From the NCBI GenBank assembly GCA_014529385.2, contig CM043963.1, positions 108,382,412 to 108,446,411 on the forward strand: DNA of 64,000 nt. Direction: 5' to 3'. A program made the position numbers and the translations under genes. This stretch comes from Adiantum capillus-veneris (lineage: Eukaryota; Streptophyta; Polypodiopsida; Polypodiales; Pteridaceae). This document shows positions 11,540-21,837 of the stretch, one piece after another; within the stretch, counting starts at the first letter, position 1; each line of letters opens with the position of its first letter. The notes beneath the pieces were generated by a model that was given only the letters and a program-made list of their open reading frames with translations, ran no database searches and was not told the origin of the DNA.

Positions 11540-12380
11540 GAAGGTTGTGCTGACACTATCCAAGTAATCTGATCTGGGGCAGGCGGCAAGTTGTCGGCCA
11601 TGTCGATAGCATGGTAGGTAATCCTGGTCAAAACCTCTGGTGCTCCCAGATATGTGATTTTTCCTTCTTTCTTTGTCCCTTTCAATGTGGACAAAACGTA
11701 CTATGCATGGTCAATTGGTTGCCTGGTTGTTGATTTGAGAACTTGTGTAAAGGTTGTGGCAACCGCATGATTGGGTGTTGTATACCTTGGCGATCTCTTA
11801 GCGAGGAAATGGAAGTGTTGGTGGTACAATCTCGCGGGCTCTTCCACCTATTTATGAATGAGGTCAGCAAATGTGGCCGCGGCAGTTTCCTTCGTGAAGG
11901 TTCCTGCCGTCTTTCTATCTTGTGCCCTCATGGTCATTCCCTCTGTTGGCAGTTTCAGTGCTTCTGCCACTATCTCTTTGGTAATCACCACTTCAACTTT
12001 GTTCCCTTGCTGGTTAGATATTTGAGTGGTTCCATCCTCTTTGATCATGGCCAAAAGCTCATAAGCTTTTTGGAAATCCACTCCATATGGCTCTTATTCA
12101 TAAAATTCTCTGATTCCAAGCCTTTTGTTGGCTTCTTTCGTCTGGGGCTTGCGACGATATCATAAACTTCTTTTGGTAGAAGTTGCAACTCTACCTGATG
12201 TCCCTCTTTGCTCTTGAATCTTCCAATGAACATTGTGGTGTCATGCTCTTTAAGTTGTTCCCTTGACAGATAGGTCGCTTTGGCGGTTTTGACTGAATCG
12301 AGGTCTAGTTGGTATGGTGGTAGCTTTTGCAACTTTTCTTTTTGATTGAGATTCTTCTCGGCCTTCTCTGCTGCTTGCAT
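11540..12380 (-). pseudogene. Extra ORF A of element 2
   Basis: Starts MQAAEKAEKNL and continues through a frame shift near 12060 and stops near 11865 and 11700. Blocks match element 3 ORF A in order: KAYELLAMIKEDG against RRVYELATSIQKDG, EVVITKEIVAEALKL against EVQITPQLIADALKL, ARLYHQHFHFLAKRSPRYTT against CRLYNQFFHVCSKRPQKYTT, VLTRITYHAID against ILTRIAYEAIG. The arrangement recalls the putative plant transposon protein domain carried by some Athila-type elements, from memory of that family only. The function of the domain is not known to me. Confidence 0.6.
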
Positions 12381-12568
12381 GACTCTTGTTGAGTGAATAG
12401 AGTGTCAAAGTTAGCAAATTTGACAGATTTTTCTCTGAAATGTCCTTCAGTCTGAAATGCTGACAAATTTGGTCCAATTTGCTTCAAATCAATTTTTGAA
12501 CATGCATAGATGCGTAAAAACATGAAAAGATCAAAATTATGAACTCCAAACAAAAAATTGCAACAAAA

Positions 12569-13166
12569 GTAAATAATCGCGATTATTTACAGCTGAGTAA
12601 TTTTTTTAACTTTTTGGAAATTTGGCATTACAAGCTTGAAGTATGTACCAAATAGATACTTTGAAATATGGGCTCATTTGGATGCATAGGATGGAAAATG
12701 GTGCTAGATTTAGGCTTTAGGTCTTTGAAACGGTAGATGTAAAGAGATTTTGAGATTTTGAGCTCCAAATTTGTTCAAACTTGGCTAGTGGGCTTAGGAC
12801 ATCATGTACGTTGGATGTATGATGGAAAAGTAGCAAATTTCTCCCATTTTGGCCAAAAAGTAAATAATCGGGATTATTAACTTTTCTACCAAAATGAAAA
12901 TTTTTTGGTACAACTTGTTTCTAGGCATTGTATAGACCCTGTCTATGTGATATGAGTTGATTTGGATCAAAAAATGTGGCTCATAACTCAAAATTTGTCT
13001 TGCAAGGACTTCTTTGCGTTTTTTAGTAATTTTCCAAGTTATATGTGATCATTTTGGCTCATACTTGAATTTTGGCATGTAACAGGTGTGTACAAGTGAT
13101 AGATGAGGTGATGATGCAATTTTCAAGCCAAAATAGTGCAAAAGTAAATAATTGCGATTATTTACA
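12569..13166. repeat. Downstream cluster of 22-bp palindromes, element 2
   Basis: Three copies at 12569-12590 (perfect), 12860-12881 (two changes) and 13145-13166 (one change). The perfect form is arm GTAAATAAT, core CGCG, then the inverse of the arm. Start-to-start spacing is 291 and 285 bp. Spacer sequences are AT-rich, and no repeat beyond the palindrome is obvious by eye. They lie between the pol tail and extra ORF A. Confidence 0.92.
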
Positions 13167-14481
13167 GCAGTCACATTTTTTTTGCAAAACTTGAAAACTT
13201 TGACCTAAGCACATTCTATACACCTAAAACAAGTCCTAAATTGAATTTGGTAAACTTTGATCTTGTCGACATCACTTCGTGATTTGCCGACTCTGAAGTC
13301 TCTGATTTTTGTGACTACATTGCGTGTAGAGTTGATTAGTCACTTTTAAGGCTATGGACTTGTCCGCAACATAGTTGTGAAGCAACTCATCCAATTTTGA
13401 CCCATTTGGAGTCAATTTGACCTCGTATGTCAAATTTGATGCTTTGTAGTCTTCGAGCCATATTCTACTTTTCGAGGGCTTAGCTTGATTGATTTCATGA
13501 AACAATCATATACATTGTATATAGACCTCATAGGTAAGCTGTATATGGAGTCAGAACCCAATTCTGGCATGTGCCAAAAACCTAGCTTTTCTACTTGGAA
13601 CCCCCTTGACCCTTGCCGAATGGTCAACTGTTGCTATAGAAGTGTTCTAATATATTGGGGCATGCTACAGTTCAAATCTCATCCGATTTGGTTGAGCTGA
13701 CAGGCCGCTATGGTCGATTTTTGGTCGTAGGTCTTCGTGCACTGCTCGGATTCTAGGGTTTTTTCTAGGGGTTTATAGACTAGCTACCGGCCGTACAAAA
13801 TGGATCATTGATGAGTAAAGAAATTACCCCTCATGTCTCGTGTGAAATGACACTGAAAACAGACAATTGTAGACTCCGGAAAGTACGCCCGAAGAAGTCG
13901 AAAAGATCTCTCTCCAAAGGCAACAAGTGGAAATGAGGTGATTTTAGCCTACTTTGGGTATCTATACTCGGACTTCCGAAACCAATTTTTCCCCGGATTC
14001 CCCTGTTAGTCCTACTAGGCCATGAAATCTATGTTAGACTCAAAAAATTTCCCAATCAAATTCCTATAGCTCATTCTGCAAGAATTCTGCAAAAGTAGGT
14101 CTGGCCGCCTAATTTAGGCTTCCCTCTTCCATCTGCCGATTTGATTGGAATTTTTTGTGCTTGTCTGCCTTGTCTTTTTTATCACCACCGTGTCTTCAAT
14201 TTTTCCATCTAAGCTTTGTTGCTATTTATTATTAATTTTTTATCTGTTTATTGGAAAAATCAAAGAAAATAACAAAATGCATTAAAAAAGCAAAGTAATA
14301 ATCCAATAATTAAGAAAATCCATTGAAAAACACAGTTTTATTGTTTTTTGTTTGATTTCTCCATTTTAAGTCTCAATATGATGAAAAATAACCAAAAATG
14401 ACTATTTTTTGATGATTTTCTGATAGTATATACAATATTTACACTCATTGGGAAGATATTATCAATTAAATTTCCCTGTTG
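13167..14481 (-). other. Untranslated spacer of element 2, no gene seen
   Basis: AT-rich sequence between the palindrome cluster and the end of the pol tail. There are no open frames resembling known proteins on either strand. In element 3 the corresponding spacer is 38490-39950. Confidence 0.5.
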
Positions 14482-14500
14482 ATGATATATAAGGGCATTA
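14482..14500 (-). promoter_or_regulatory. Conserved TATA-like motif after pol, element 2
   Basis: The minus strand reads AATGCCCTTATATATCATC. Element 3 has ATGCCCTTATATACC at 38475-38489, also just past the end of pol. The shared TGCCCTTATATA in otherwise divergent AT-rich DNA suggests an internal promoter for the extra ORFs. This is an inference from conservation only. Confidence 0.45.
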
Positions 14501-14553
14501 CTAGGTAATTTTACAAAAAATCACGCGTTAACATCAAACCTTTTCCTCCCTCT

Positions 14554-15027
14554 TCAAACATTGTCCTTAATTACTTGGTACTCTTGCACCCCTCCTAGAT
14601 GGCGTACTTCGGGATGACTGTGTGCCTGGATTGAACAATCGTGTCTATGCATAGCCTTGGTTGGCTCTACCATGCTTTGAAGATCAATGCAGTTTGAACC
14701 ATTACGATGTGCAAGAGTTGGGTCTTGAGTAATTAACTCAAGGGTTTCTGATGTCGAGGCTTGTTGTTGCTGTCTTCCAAAGAGAAAATCTTGTAGCTTG
14801 TGTGCTCTTTGCTTGATTGTACCATCAGGATGCTTTAGCACGCTGATTTCCTGAGCTGTTGGCATCAATAATGACTGTTGTTGAGCTTTTACTCGCCATT
14901 GATATATCGATTTGTCTTGGTCAGAATGGTGTGGTTGAGGTTTCTGAGGCTTAACTCTCCATTGCTTGATTGGTTTTCCCGTTTGCGAAGAAGATAAGGG
15001 ATCTTTTGTCTCCCAAACCCATTTCAT
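14554..15027 (-). CDS. Tryptophan-motif tail of element 2 polyprotein
   Basis: An open stretch of 157 codons following the second protease-like domain. It is rich in Gln, His and Lys and contains KWVWETKDP, KQWRVKPQ and YQWRVKAQ, a loose repeat with a tryptophan every 18-20 residues. A comparable tail with KWVPK and VWVPK motifs ends element 1. There is no recognised domain. It is probably the C-terminal end of the polyprotein rather than a separate gene. No clear start codon context was used. Confidence 0.4.
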   Translation of the reverse strand: MKWVWETKDPLSSSQTGKPIKQWRVKPQKPQPHHSDQDKSIYQWRVKAQQQSLLMPTAQEISVLKHPDGTIKQRAHKLQDFLFGRQQQQASTSETLELITQDPTLAHRNGSNCIDLQSMVEPTKAMHRHDCSIQAHSHPEVRHLGGVQEYQVIKDNV

Positions 15028-15111
15028 GTTAGGTTCCCTACTTGGAGATGCTCGTCTTTGTGTATTGACTCATGGAACTGTCTTTGGTATTGTCGATGAT
15101 GTTTTGGGCAC

Positions 15112-15468
15112 TCATATTTGAATTAGTTTGTCCTTAAGTTGTGCTTTTTGTACCCAAATTTGCATGACTCCTTGCATGCTACTTATAGCATTTGCTTGTC
15201 GATAAGATGGAGAAGATTGATTAATTCGTGGTTTGTTCTGCTGGTAATTGCCTTTCCATTCCTCCTTGCTTGGTGCAATTGGAACAATGAATTGTCCACC
15301 TTTAGGTGATAGCTTGAGCTGATTTACTCTAGCTCCGGTATCGACCAAAGCATCTGTGCTATGATTGTTGAGCTGTACTTTGATGCAAAGGTCCATTCCA
15401 TCTAACCATTCATCATCTGCTGACACTGTATCTTTCTGCAATTCCCATTGTCGGTCATCTATTTCCAA
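15112..15468 (-). pseudogene. Second retropepsin-like domain of element 2
   Basis: Contains CIKVQLNNHSTDALVDTGAR, with the active-site-like DTGA at about 15342. It follows the integrase C-terminal remnant, as in elements 1 and 3. The downstream ILG..W part of the fold is not visible, because after the active-site segment the reading becomes Gln/Ser-rich. So this copy is either degenerate or truncated. Confidence 0.5.
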
Positions 15469-15561
15469 TGTGTTGATGGGAATAGGTATTTGTTGATTCT
15501 TGAGAGCAGCTTTCCTTTTGAGTACCCGAAGCCGAGCTTCTTCTTGGGCTTCATCAATAAC

Positions 15562-15720
15562 CTAGTGTCGTTTTATCTTCCTTTGATTGGATGCATGCAT
15601 TCTTTCTAACAATTTATTGGTCAGCGGAAAATTGTACTTCTTTAAATGACATCCACTAATCCAATTAGCCATTGGTTCACCATCTAGGGTGGACAACTTG
15701 ACTGCTCCACTTGGAGATAC
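15562..15720 (-). pseudogene. Integrase C-terminal remnant of element 2
   Basis: Residues VSPSGAVKLSTLDGEPMANW and ISGCHLKKYNFPLT align with LSPSGAVKLATLDGEEMPNW and ISGCRVKKYLWPLT at 37637-37730 of element 3. Directly upstream in the same open frame (15843-15723) the translation matches a region after the first protease (FCNEDGYDIIPIQMIS against FCDKDGYDVVPYFMLR at 33866 of element 3). The join at about 15720-15732 marks a deletion of everything between: linker, RT, RNase H, and the zinc finger and core of IN. Confidence 0.8.
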
Positions 15721-15722
15721 AT

Positions 15723-16553
15723 CTTCAATGTAGAGGGTTGAAATCATTTGGATGGGAATTATGTCATAGCCGTCCTCATTGCAAAATTGAGTAGGCATAG
15801 ACATATTCACACATATATCCATTCTCGCTAAAATTGAGTCCACTCAAATGGCTCAAACAAATGTCAAGGAAAGGGTTCAGGTACATAGGGTTCGTCTGTG
15901 CAATCCCTTTATAAGATACATTCTTCTCTTTTTAAGCTCCCATTTTCTGAAGCTCCGCACATCCAAATAGGAGTGTCTTTATTTAACCAAAAAGGAAGCT
16001 TAGTTTCAGCCAAAGAGGCTGAATCAAACTCTTGTATGGGCGTTTTCATGACATCTCTATAAGTGTGATCTTTTAGATTAACCCTTGTTATAGATCCTAC
16101 TTGCTTCAAGTACAGATAATTGTTTCCCCAATCTTGGATAAGCTGTACCTGTCGCATGAAAGGTCTTCCCAATATGATTTCATAATTGAGTTTCTTTTCA
16201 AAGTCTACTATGGCAAAAGTGTGTTGATATTCAATCCCACAGGAATTAACTATCACTTTTTCTAGCAATCCTAAGGGTCTTTCAATATGTCCATCAACCA
16301 ATTGCAACTTCATTCGAGTTTGTCTAATGGCTGGTTGTCCCGAGGATTCCCATATGGTTGTGGCTATGCTTGCCCCGCTATCCAGTATTGCCATGGTTTC
16401 AATGTCATTATATTTCACTAGAAGGGTGGTGTTTCCTTCTTCCCCTTCATAGTATCCTCCAACTTTGTTCATTGGAACATATCGAATCTCTTTGTTATCC
16501 ACTTCGTGTTTCAATCTTTCCAATTTTTTTGAGATTAACCCCGTTATCCCCAC
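15723..16553 (-). pseudogene. First (normal) protease region of element 2
   Basis: Order: GGYYEGEEGNTTLLVKY, active-site loop ILDSGASIATTIW, flap region LQLVDGHIERPLGLLEKVIV, and NYEIILGRPFMRQVQL, then a conserved extension ending MCGASENGSLKREECIL (to 15909) and QFCNEDGYDII (15843-15723). All of it aligns block for block with element 3 33170-33900. The active-site DSGA is intact. A single in-frame TGA at 16581 separates it from the preceding gag/linker frame. Retropepsins cut the Gag-Pol polyprotein. Confidence 0.75.
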
Positions 16554-16580
16554 CTTCTCTAGGGTTTTCTGTAGATCATT

Positions 16581-17681
16581 TCATAAATATGGTCTGATTT
16601 TCAACAGTTCTTCCAAAGTAAGAGGGCATTGGAGGGGTGTAGACATGATTGAATGAATGTTGTCTACTTCTAGGGTCTGTTCCGCTCTTTTTACCTGAGT
16701 GGTCTTACACACTATGGATTCATCTTCGTTATCTCCCAAGTAAGAGGGTAATGTTTTTAAGGTCAATGGTTTAGACATTCCCAAAGCTTCAGATCCGCAA
16801 TCCCCATACAAGAATTGTACATCCATGTCCATATCAGGAGGTAGGTTGTCTAACCAAACTTCCTCTATAGGAGCTGACTTTAGAGTTAGGCTCCCATCAT
16901 TGATCTCTCGAACTTTTTTCCATAAGTGTCCTGCCCAGTCTTCCTCCATGAATGGAATTCTGTCTAAGGCATCTTCGTTGTCCGTCACTATAAGTTCTGG
17001 CTCTTTTGATTCTAAGTGGGGTTCTACCACCACTTTGGATTTTTCTTGATTGTCTCTCACCACAAGCTCCTCAGGTTTTGCCATACTTTCAAGCTTGGGT
17101 TTTTGTTTTTCCAGCATCTCTTGCGTGATTCTTACCAAATTTTGATAAGCTTCAAGCTTAGTTGCTTCCATGTCTGGAGAAGGATAGTTTTTCCATTTGT
17201 TTTCCATGTTTTGGCCTGCTTTCCATTTGTTTTCCATGTTTTGGCCTGCTTTAAGTCCTGCTTGGCAGGACTCCAAGGCTGCATTAATAGGCTCAAAAAT
17301 TTTGTCAACCAAAATTGATCCTCCAGATTTTACGGTTGTTTCTTTGATTTCACTTCCAGGTTCTTTCACCTTTTCTTGGAATAGCTTTTTTGCTTTCTCA
17401 ATTTTTGTATTCTCCGAATCATTAGAGGAGTTATGTTTATTTTTCTTAACCTGGGCTCTAGTGATTACCTTGATTAGAACAATTGGTTCACTCTCAGATG
17501 AGCTACTAGGTATCACTTGGACTACGTTTACTACTGTTTTACCCTTGTTTAAAGGAATTTTTAGGACAATCTTCTTGGAAGTGTCCTCCCTTTTTGCAAC
17601 ATTGTATGCAATAAGCTTCAACCGGCTTGAGGTTCTTGTTAGGCTCTGGGAATTCAATTTTCCAATGATCATTGCCACCAC
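16581..17681 (-). CDS. Gag C-terminal/linker region of element 2
   Basis: A long open stretch of 366 codons, charged and mostly unstructured, containing the duplicated phrase AGQNMENKWK twice in tandem (17201-17250). Later blocks ITRAQVKKNKHN, LTLKTLPSYLGDNEDES and STPLQCPLTLEELLKIRP match element 3 (VTRAQAKKTTRE, HSLKTLPSYLGEYEAKS, STPVTCTITLAELLRLRP), so it joins gag to the first protease. In element 3 the equivalent region is split between two frames. The protease continues in the same frame after one TGA, so this was one polyprotein. Confidence 0.6.
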   Translation of the reverse strand: MVAMIIGKLNSQSLTRTSSRLKLIAYNVAKREDTSKKIVLKIPLNKGKTVVNVVQVIPSSSSESEPIVLIKVITRAQVKKNKHNSSNDSENTKIEKAKKLFQEKVKEPGSEIKETTVKSGGSILVDKIFEPINAALESCQAGLKAGQNMENKWKAGQNMENKWKNYPSPDMEATKLEAYQNLVRITQEMLEKQKPKLESMAKPEELVVRDNQEKSKVVVEPHLESKEPELIVTDNEDALDRIPFMEEDWAGHLWKKVREINDGSLTLKSAPIEEVWLDNLPPDMDMDVQFLYGDCGSEALGMSKPLTLKTLPSYLGDNEDESIVCKTTQVKRAEQTLEVDNIHSIMSTPLQCPLTLEELLKIRPYL

Positions 17682-17886
17682 AGTTATGACAGTTTCCTGT
17701 TCTTGCCTTAATCATGGGTCTTACCATAGGAGGTCTAACACCTTGATTAGCTACATAATACATTGGTGCGAGCTCTGGTGGAGTATAATTCACAGGTTCT
17801 TCCATTGGTGGTGGATGTGAATTATACCAATCTCCTTCTACCATTATTGTAGATGGACTAGGCTCAGCATAGGGTGTAACAAGCAC
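17539..17886 (-). pseudogene. Gag zinc-knuckle region of element 2
   Basis: The first knuckle reads CHNCGGNDHWKIEF, with the last cysteine replaced by phenylalanine. The second reads CIQCCKKGGHFQEDC, with five residues between the second cysteine and the histidine. The N-terminal part is Pro-rich. Element 3 has two knuckles in the same order. These bind the RNA genome in the family. The reading overlaps the preceding frame by a shift near 17600. Confidence 0.6.
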
Positions 17887-17913
17887 TAGTGCTTGTTCAT
17901 CTATGACTCCTTC

Positions 17914-19100
17914 TCAATACATGTACTTTACAGGCACTACATTATGTCTTGGATATGGAGGTTGTTGACCCAACACGGGTTGAGGTCTTTCCATACCCAT
18001 CGGTGGTCTTTGAGCTAGTGCCATGTTAGGCTGGTATCTGTACATGGGTTGTCCTTTTGGCCTCATGGGCACGTACTGAACATTCCCATCATACTTTGGT
18101 CGATAGTAGCACTCATTGGTCTCATGGTTGGTCCATTTACCCTCGATTGCACACCATTTTTGCGGTTTAATTGGTTGGCCCTGTTGAGGTATCCCTTGCC
18201 CTGGTCCCCTCATAGGTGCTTTTTGCATGTCATTCATTGTTTTGAGCATATCTTCTATGGCTGAAAGTGGTGCTGCAGCAGTCGTTCCCACTTGTGATAG
18301 TTTAGTGAAAGTTGTTTTCTCACTTTGGTTATCCTTAGGAACATCTTCTTCGTTGAAAATGTCACAATTGTCTCCTAAGTCAATAGCATCTGACACACAC
18401 TCTTCTATGGTTGTATACTTCTTGCTATACAGTATAGCATGAAGTTCTTTGTTTAGCAGTCCCTCTAGAAACAATGATACTAGTCATTCTTATGTAGGTA
18501 ACTCTAGCTTTGGGCATTTGGCAATGTATTATTTCATTCGAGTTGCATAATCCCTAACAAACTCACCTTGTTTCTATTTAAAGCTGTATATTTGAGCTAC
18601 AGTATTTTGTTTGATCCCCGTTTTGGAACAAGTAGCTACAAATCCTTGAGCTAATGTGTTCAAGTCCATGGGAATGTTTTGGAACCATGTCAATGATTTT
18701 CCTTCAATGTCATTCCAAACCCCTCAAATTGAGTATAGAAATCGTATATGTGTTCTGCTCTTAGCACTTGCTTAAAGCTTGCTAAGTGGTGGTATGGATC
18801 CACCGATCCACTATATTTTCTGACCCATTTTTGAAAATCAGCTAGTCTGACGCATTTATTTGGTTCAACTCCCGGTCTCCTAGAAGTTGGTCTTGTTTCA
18901 AGTCCTTCAAACCAGTCTATTGGAAATAGTGACTCATGTAGCCCTGGATTGGCCTTAGTGTCACCCGGTGTTTTACGTGATGAGGTGGTTTCTAGTTTCT
19001 TAACATTACTCGCACGGTGTTCATCTCTTGGAATAGTTTATGGTCCCTTGCCCAAGATCTAATCCCTTATTAACTATCCTTGATATTTGGTTTATTCTAC
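17914..19100 (-). pseudogene. Capsid part of Gag, element 2
   Basis: The lower part is open (18474-17914: FLEGLLNKELHAILY, then PKWCAIEGKWTNHETNECYY and a Pro-rich stretch). The upper part (18480-19100) has stops and frame shifts, but VRKYSGSVDPYHHLASFKQV and LRAEHIYDFYTQFEGFG align with the retrotransposon gag domain of element 3 (KKYGGSGDPYAHVSLFKQV, LRAEQITDFHTQYEGFG). The capsid domain assembles the particle in this family. This copy is broken. Confidence 0.7.
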
Positions 19101-19244
19101 CTCCTTAGGAGTCACCATAACAAAGTTCTTGTTATAACAATCCTTAAACAGGTAGGTTGGCAGATCTACTAATCCCTTTTCTTTGATCTTGAAGATATAG
19201 ATGATCTTCATGGGTGTTAGTTGTCCTGATTTGGCATGCGAAGT

Positions 19245-19823
19245 CTATAGAATATCTTTTACGTTTCTATCCTCCCAACAATAGACTCCGATCCTAAGAT
19301 TACCATTACTGAGCCGTTTCAAAGGCTTCAAATCAACTTGATTGTATCCCTCAAATTCTAAAGTTGGTGGTCCTTCTTTTGCGGCCATATCTGGAATTAT
19401 GGTATTTACTTCTAACCCCCATTTGTCTATGATGTCATGGTTTTTGACTTGTAAATATTGAGTTTCATTTCGATCTATGTACATTTTTCCTTGTTTATTT
19501 GCCCTAATTTCCTCTTCGAACTCAATACCATGGTCATCAATGCAAATAGCGTACTCTTCATTAGGATCCAGGTAAACCTGAGCTCCATGGCAATTAGTCT
19601 TATAAAAAGAGAGTATATGTTTATAGCGCATTGTTGTTCCGGTTTCCGAGTAAGTCAAATAAGAAGACATTTCGGACGTCGAATCAAAAAAAGTATCTGA
19701 GACTTCTTCAGGGATAGTGTGCAAGGAATTGCCTTGATTCGAACTTTCTTCGGTGGATACTCTACTGGAGGTTTCTCCAGATGTGCCCTGATTTCCTAGT
19801 ACACGACCAGATCTAAGGTTCAT
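19245..19823 (-). CDS. N-terminal Gag ORF of element 2
   Basis: Starts MNLRSGRVLGNQG, the N-terminal LRSGR phrase common in plant gypsy Gag. Then come an acidic Ser/Glu region, GAQVYLDPNEEYAICIDDHG and NHDIIDKWGLEVN. Element 3 29406-30113 matches in order (MNLRSGRNLRN, GAKIYKDGMDRYCVKIEE, NPDIVDKWGLMG). It stops at TAG 19245, but protein-like sequence continues in the same frame below (KIIYIFKIKEKGLVDLPTYL, about 19210-19150), so the stop is a lesion within a longer Gag. Confidence 0.6.
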   Translation of the reverse strand: MNLRSGRVLGNQGTSGETSSRVSTEESSNQGNSLHTIPEEVSDTFFDSTSEMSSYLTYSETGTTMRYKHILSFYKTNCHGAQVYLDPNEEYAICIDDHGIEFEEEIRANKQGKMYIDRNETQYLQVKNHDIIDKWGLEVNTIIPDMAAKEGPPTLEFEGYNQVDLKPLKRLSNGNLRIGVYCWEDRNVKDIL

Positions 19824-20237
19824 AAAGACTTGTAAAACCCTGGATAGAGTACTTACCTTTGGATTGACTTGTTGTCAATTTCTTCCACTTGACTGAATTG
19901 CAACTTCTGTCAAGCTGCCAATTCCTCGTCTGCAACCTGAGTCCTATACAATTTGATCAAGTTAGCTATTCTTTCACAAGGACAGTATAGTTTTTGCTAA
20001 CTATTGTGATTTGTCTATGTGCATCACTTCAAATCGAGCTAATTTAGTCAGCAATTGAGATTTTCAAACTCGATTTTGGCAAAAATCAAAGGATTAATCT
20101 GCAACGTGAAAACTGAGTAAACATGTACGAATTTGTATCCGATTGAACCCAAAAATTTTCCGGTGGCTTTATATTATGCTGGTCTAATACTGTACAAGTT
20201 CAAAAGTTTTTTAAAAAATGGTCTCTCTGTAGCAGTA

Positions 20238-21122
20238 GTAAATAATTACGATTATTTATTTTTGTCATTTTTTTGCAATTTTTGGCTTGGTTTGCCAAGT
20301 ATACAACCTGTTAAGGTCCTTGGACAAGTTTCAACAAGTTTGAACAAAATCTATTCAAGTTTATCAACTGTTTCGTGTCTGTAGACTCTGATTTCAAGAA
20401 TCTGGCTTAAGTCTCACTGTAGTGATCCAAATTTCACCAAAATTGATTTGTGTGGCCTACTTGATATGCTTGACCTCGTGGTATGCTCAAATATGCAAGA
20501 TTATCAATTTTTGAAGCAGATATAAAAAATCACGATTATTTACTCCTGGTAAATTTTTGCAAGTTTTTGTCCCAATCTTGACACAGATCTATTAAGCACC
20601 TCAACTTAAGGTCTCTAGCCAAGTTTCATCAAGTTTGGATAATTTTTTGATCAAATGGTCATCAGTTTTCTGTCTGCAGACTAACTTTGTAAATTTGGTC
20701 ACAATTTTCAATCCAATGATCCAAATCTTACCAAATTTGGTTTGTGGGTTTATTACAACATAGTAAAACTAGTGGTATGCTAACTTGGTCAAAAAAGTTG
20801 AAAAATGGGACAGATGTAAATAATCGCAATTATTTACTTCTGGTAAATTTTTGCATCTTTTTGGTCAATTGAGCATGTATACATGTCTATCACATCAATA
20901 TAAGCCTACGAATCAAATTTCATCAAGTTTTGACTATTTTTTCCCAATTTACACTCAAGTTCTCAAAAGTCAGTACAAACTTAAATTTTTACCCATTTTT
21001 TTGTCAGTTTGGTGATCCAAATCCAATGTGCCTTTACAAAAGTTGTTTGTACACATGCAATGAGTCACTAGTATCAACCTTGGTCAATTCTGAGCTGAAA
21101 GTAAATAATCACGATTATTTAC
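20238..21122. repeat. Leader cluster of 22-bp palindromes, element 2
   Basis: Four copies at 20238-20259, 20522-20543 (left arm decayed), 20816-20837 and 21101-21122, each with one or a few changes from arm GTAAATAAT, core CGCG, inverse arm. Start-to-start spacing is 284, 294 and 285 bp. All lie in the untranslated leader between PBS and gag. Spacers share phrases such as caagtttcatcaagttt, so the unit may be an old tandem repeat of about 285 bp of which mainly the palindrome is preserved. Confidence 0.92.
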
Positions 21123-21815
21123 TTCAGGCTTGAAATGAACCATTTTTTGCACTTTTTTCATGGACAGTCATTTCATGAGTTATTTTAAGCCTATGAATCA
21201 AGTCAAAACTTAATTTGGCCTAAAATGTCAAGAAAAAGAAAATAATCTAAGTTTTGGCCAACTCTTAAAATTTTCACCTCAATGTGTCCTTGAGCTTACC
21301 CACTGGTTCATACAACTTTTAAGCATACTCTCCAGTCGGATTGAGTGGTTTGGAGTCTTTTCATGCTATTTCTAACCGTAGACCTGAACTTCTGCAACTT
21401 CAAATACAACTCACAATGATTCTTTCAAAGAGAGCAATGTTCTGAAATCCACCTCGGATCCTACTTACCCTATTCCTAGATTCTCATGCAATGGGATTGT
21501 GGAAAGTGTCCACAAACACTCGTTTTCTTGTTTTTTATGGTTTTCTGAGCTTTGATCTTAAGACTTGTCTTGTCTATCAATCATTCTCAAAATCCTAATT
21601 TAGTTTTACAATCCTACAATCCTAAAGGCACTCAGCAAGTACGATTACTTCCAAGCTACCTCTACACAGCAAAAGGCGACAATCTTAAGCTATGCGGTTT
21701 CTAAAAGAAAGTTTTTAACTCTAGGAGATTCTAGGAGATAACTTCACAAGTTCTAGAGGAAGTTAAAGGATAACTTCACAAGGTGCTCATGTTTTTCTCT
21801 GGTTTAAGTATCTTC

Positions 21816-21837
21816 GATCCCCGACAGCGGCCCCAAA
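21816..21837 (-). other. Primer-binding site of element 2
   Basis: The minus strand after the LTR end CGTCCCACA reads TTTGGGGCCGCTGTCGGGGA, a diverged complement of the tRNA-Asp 3' end. Confidence 0.65.
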
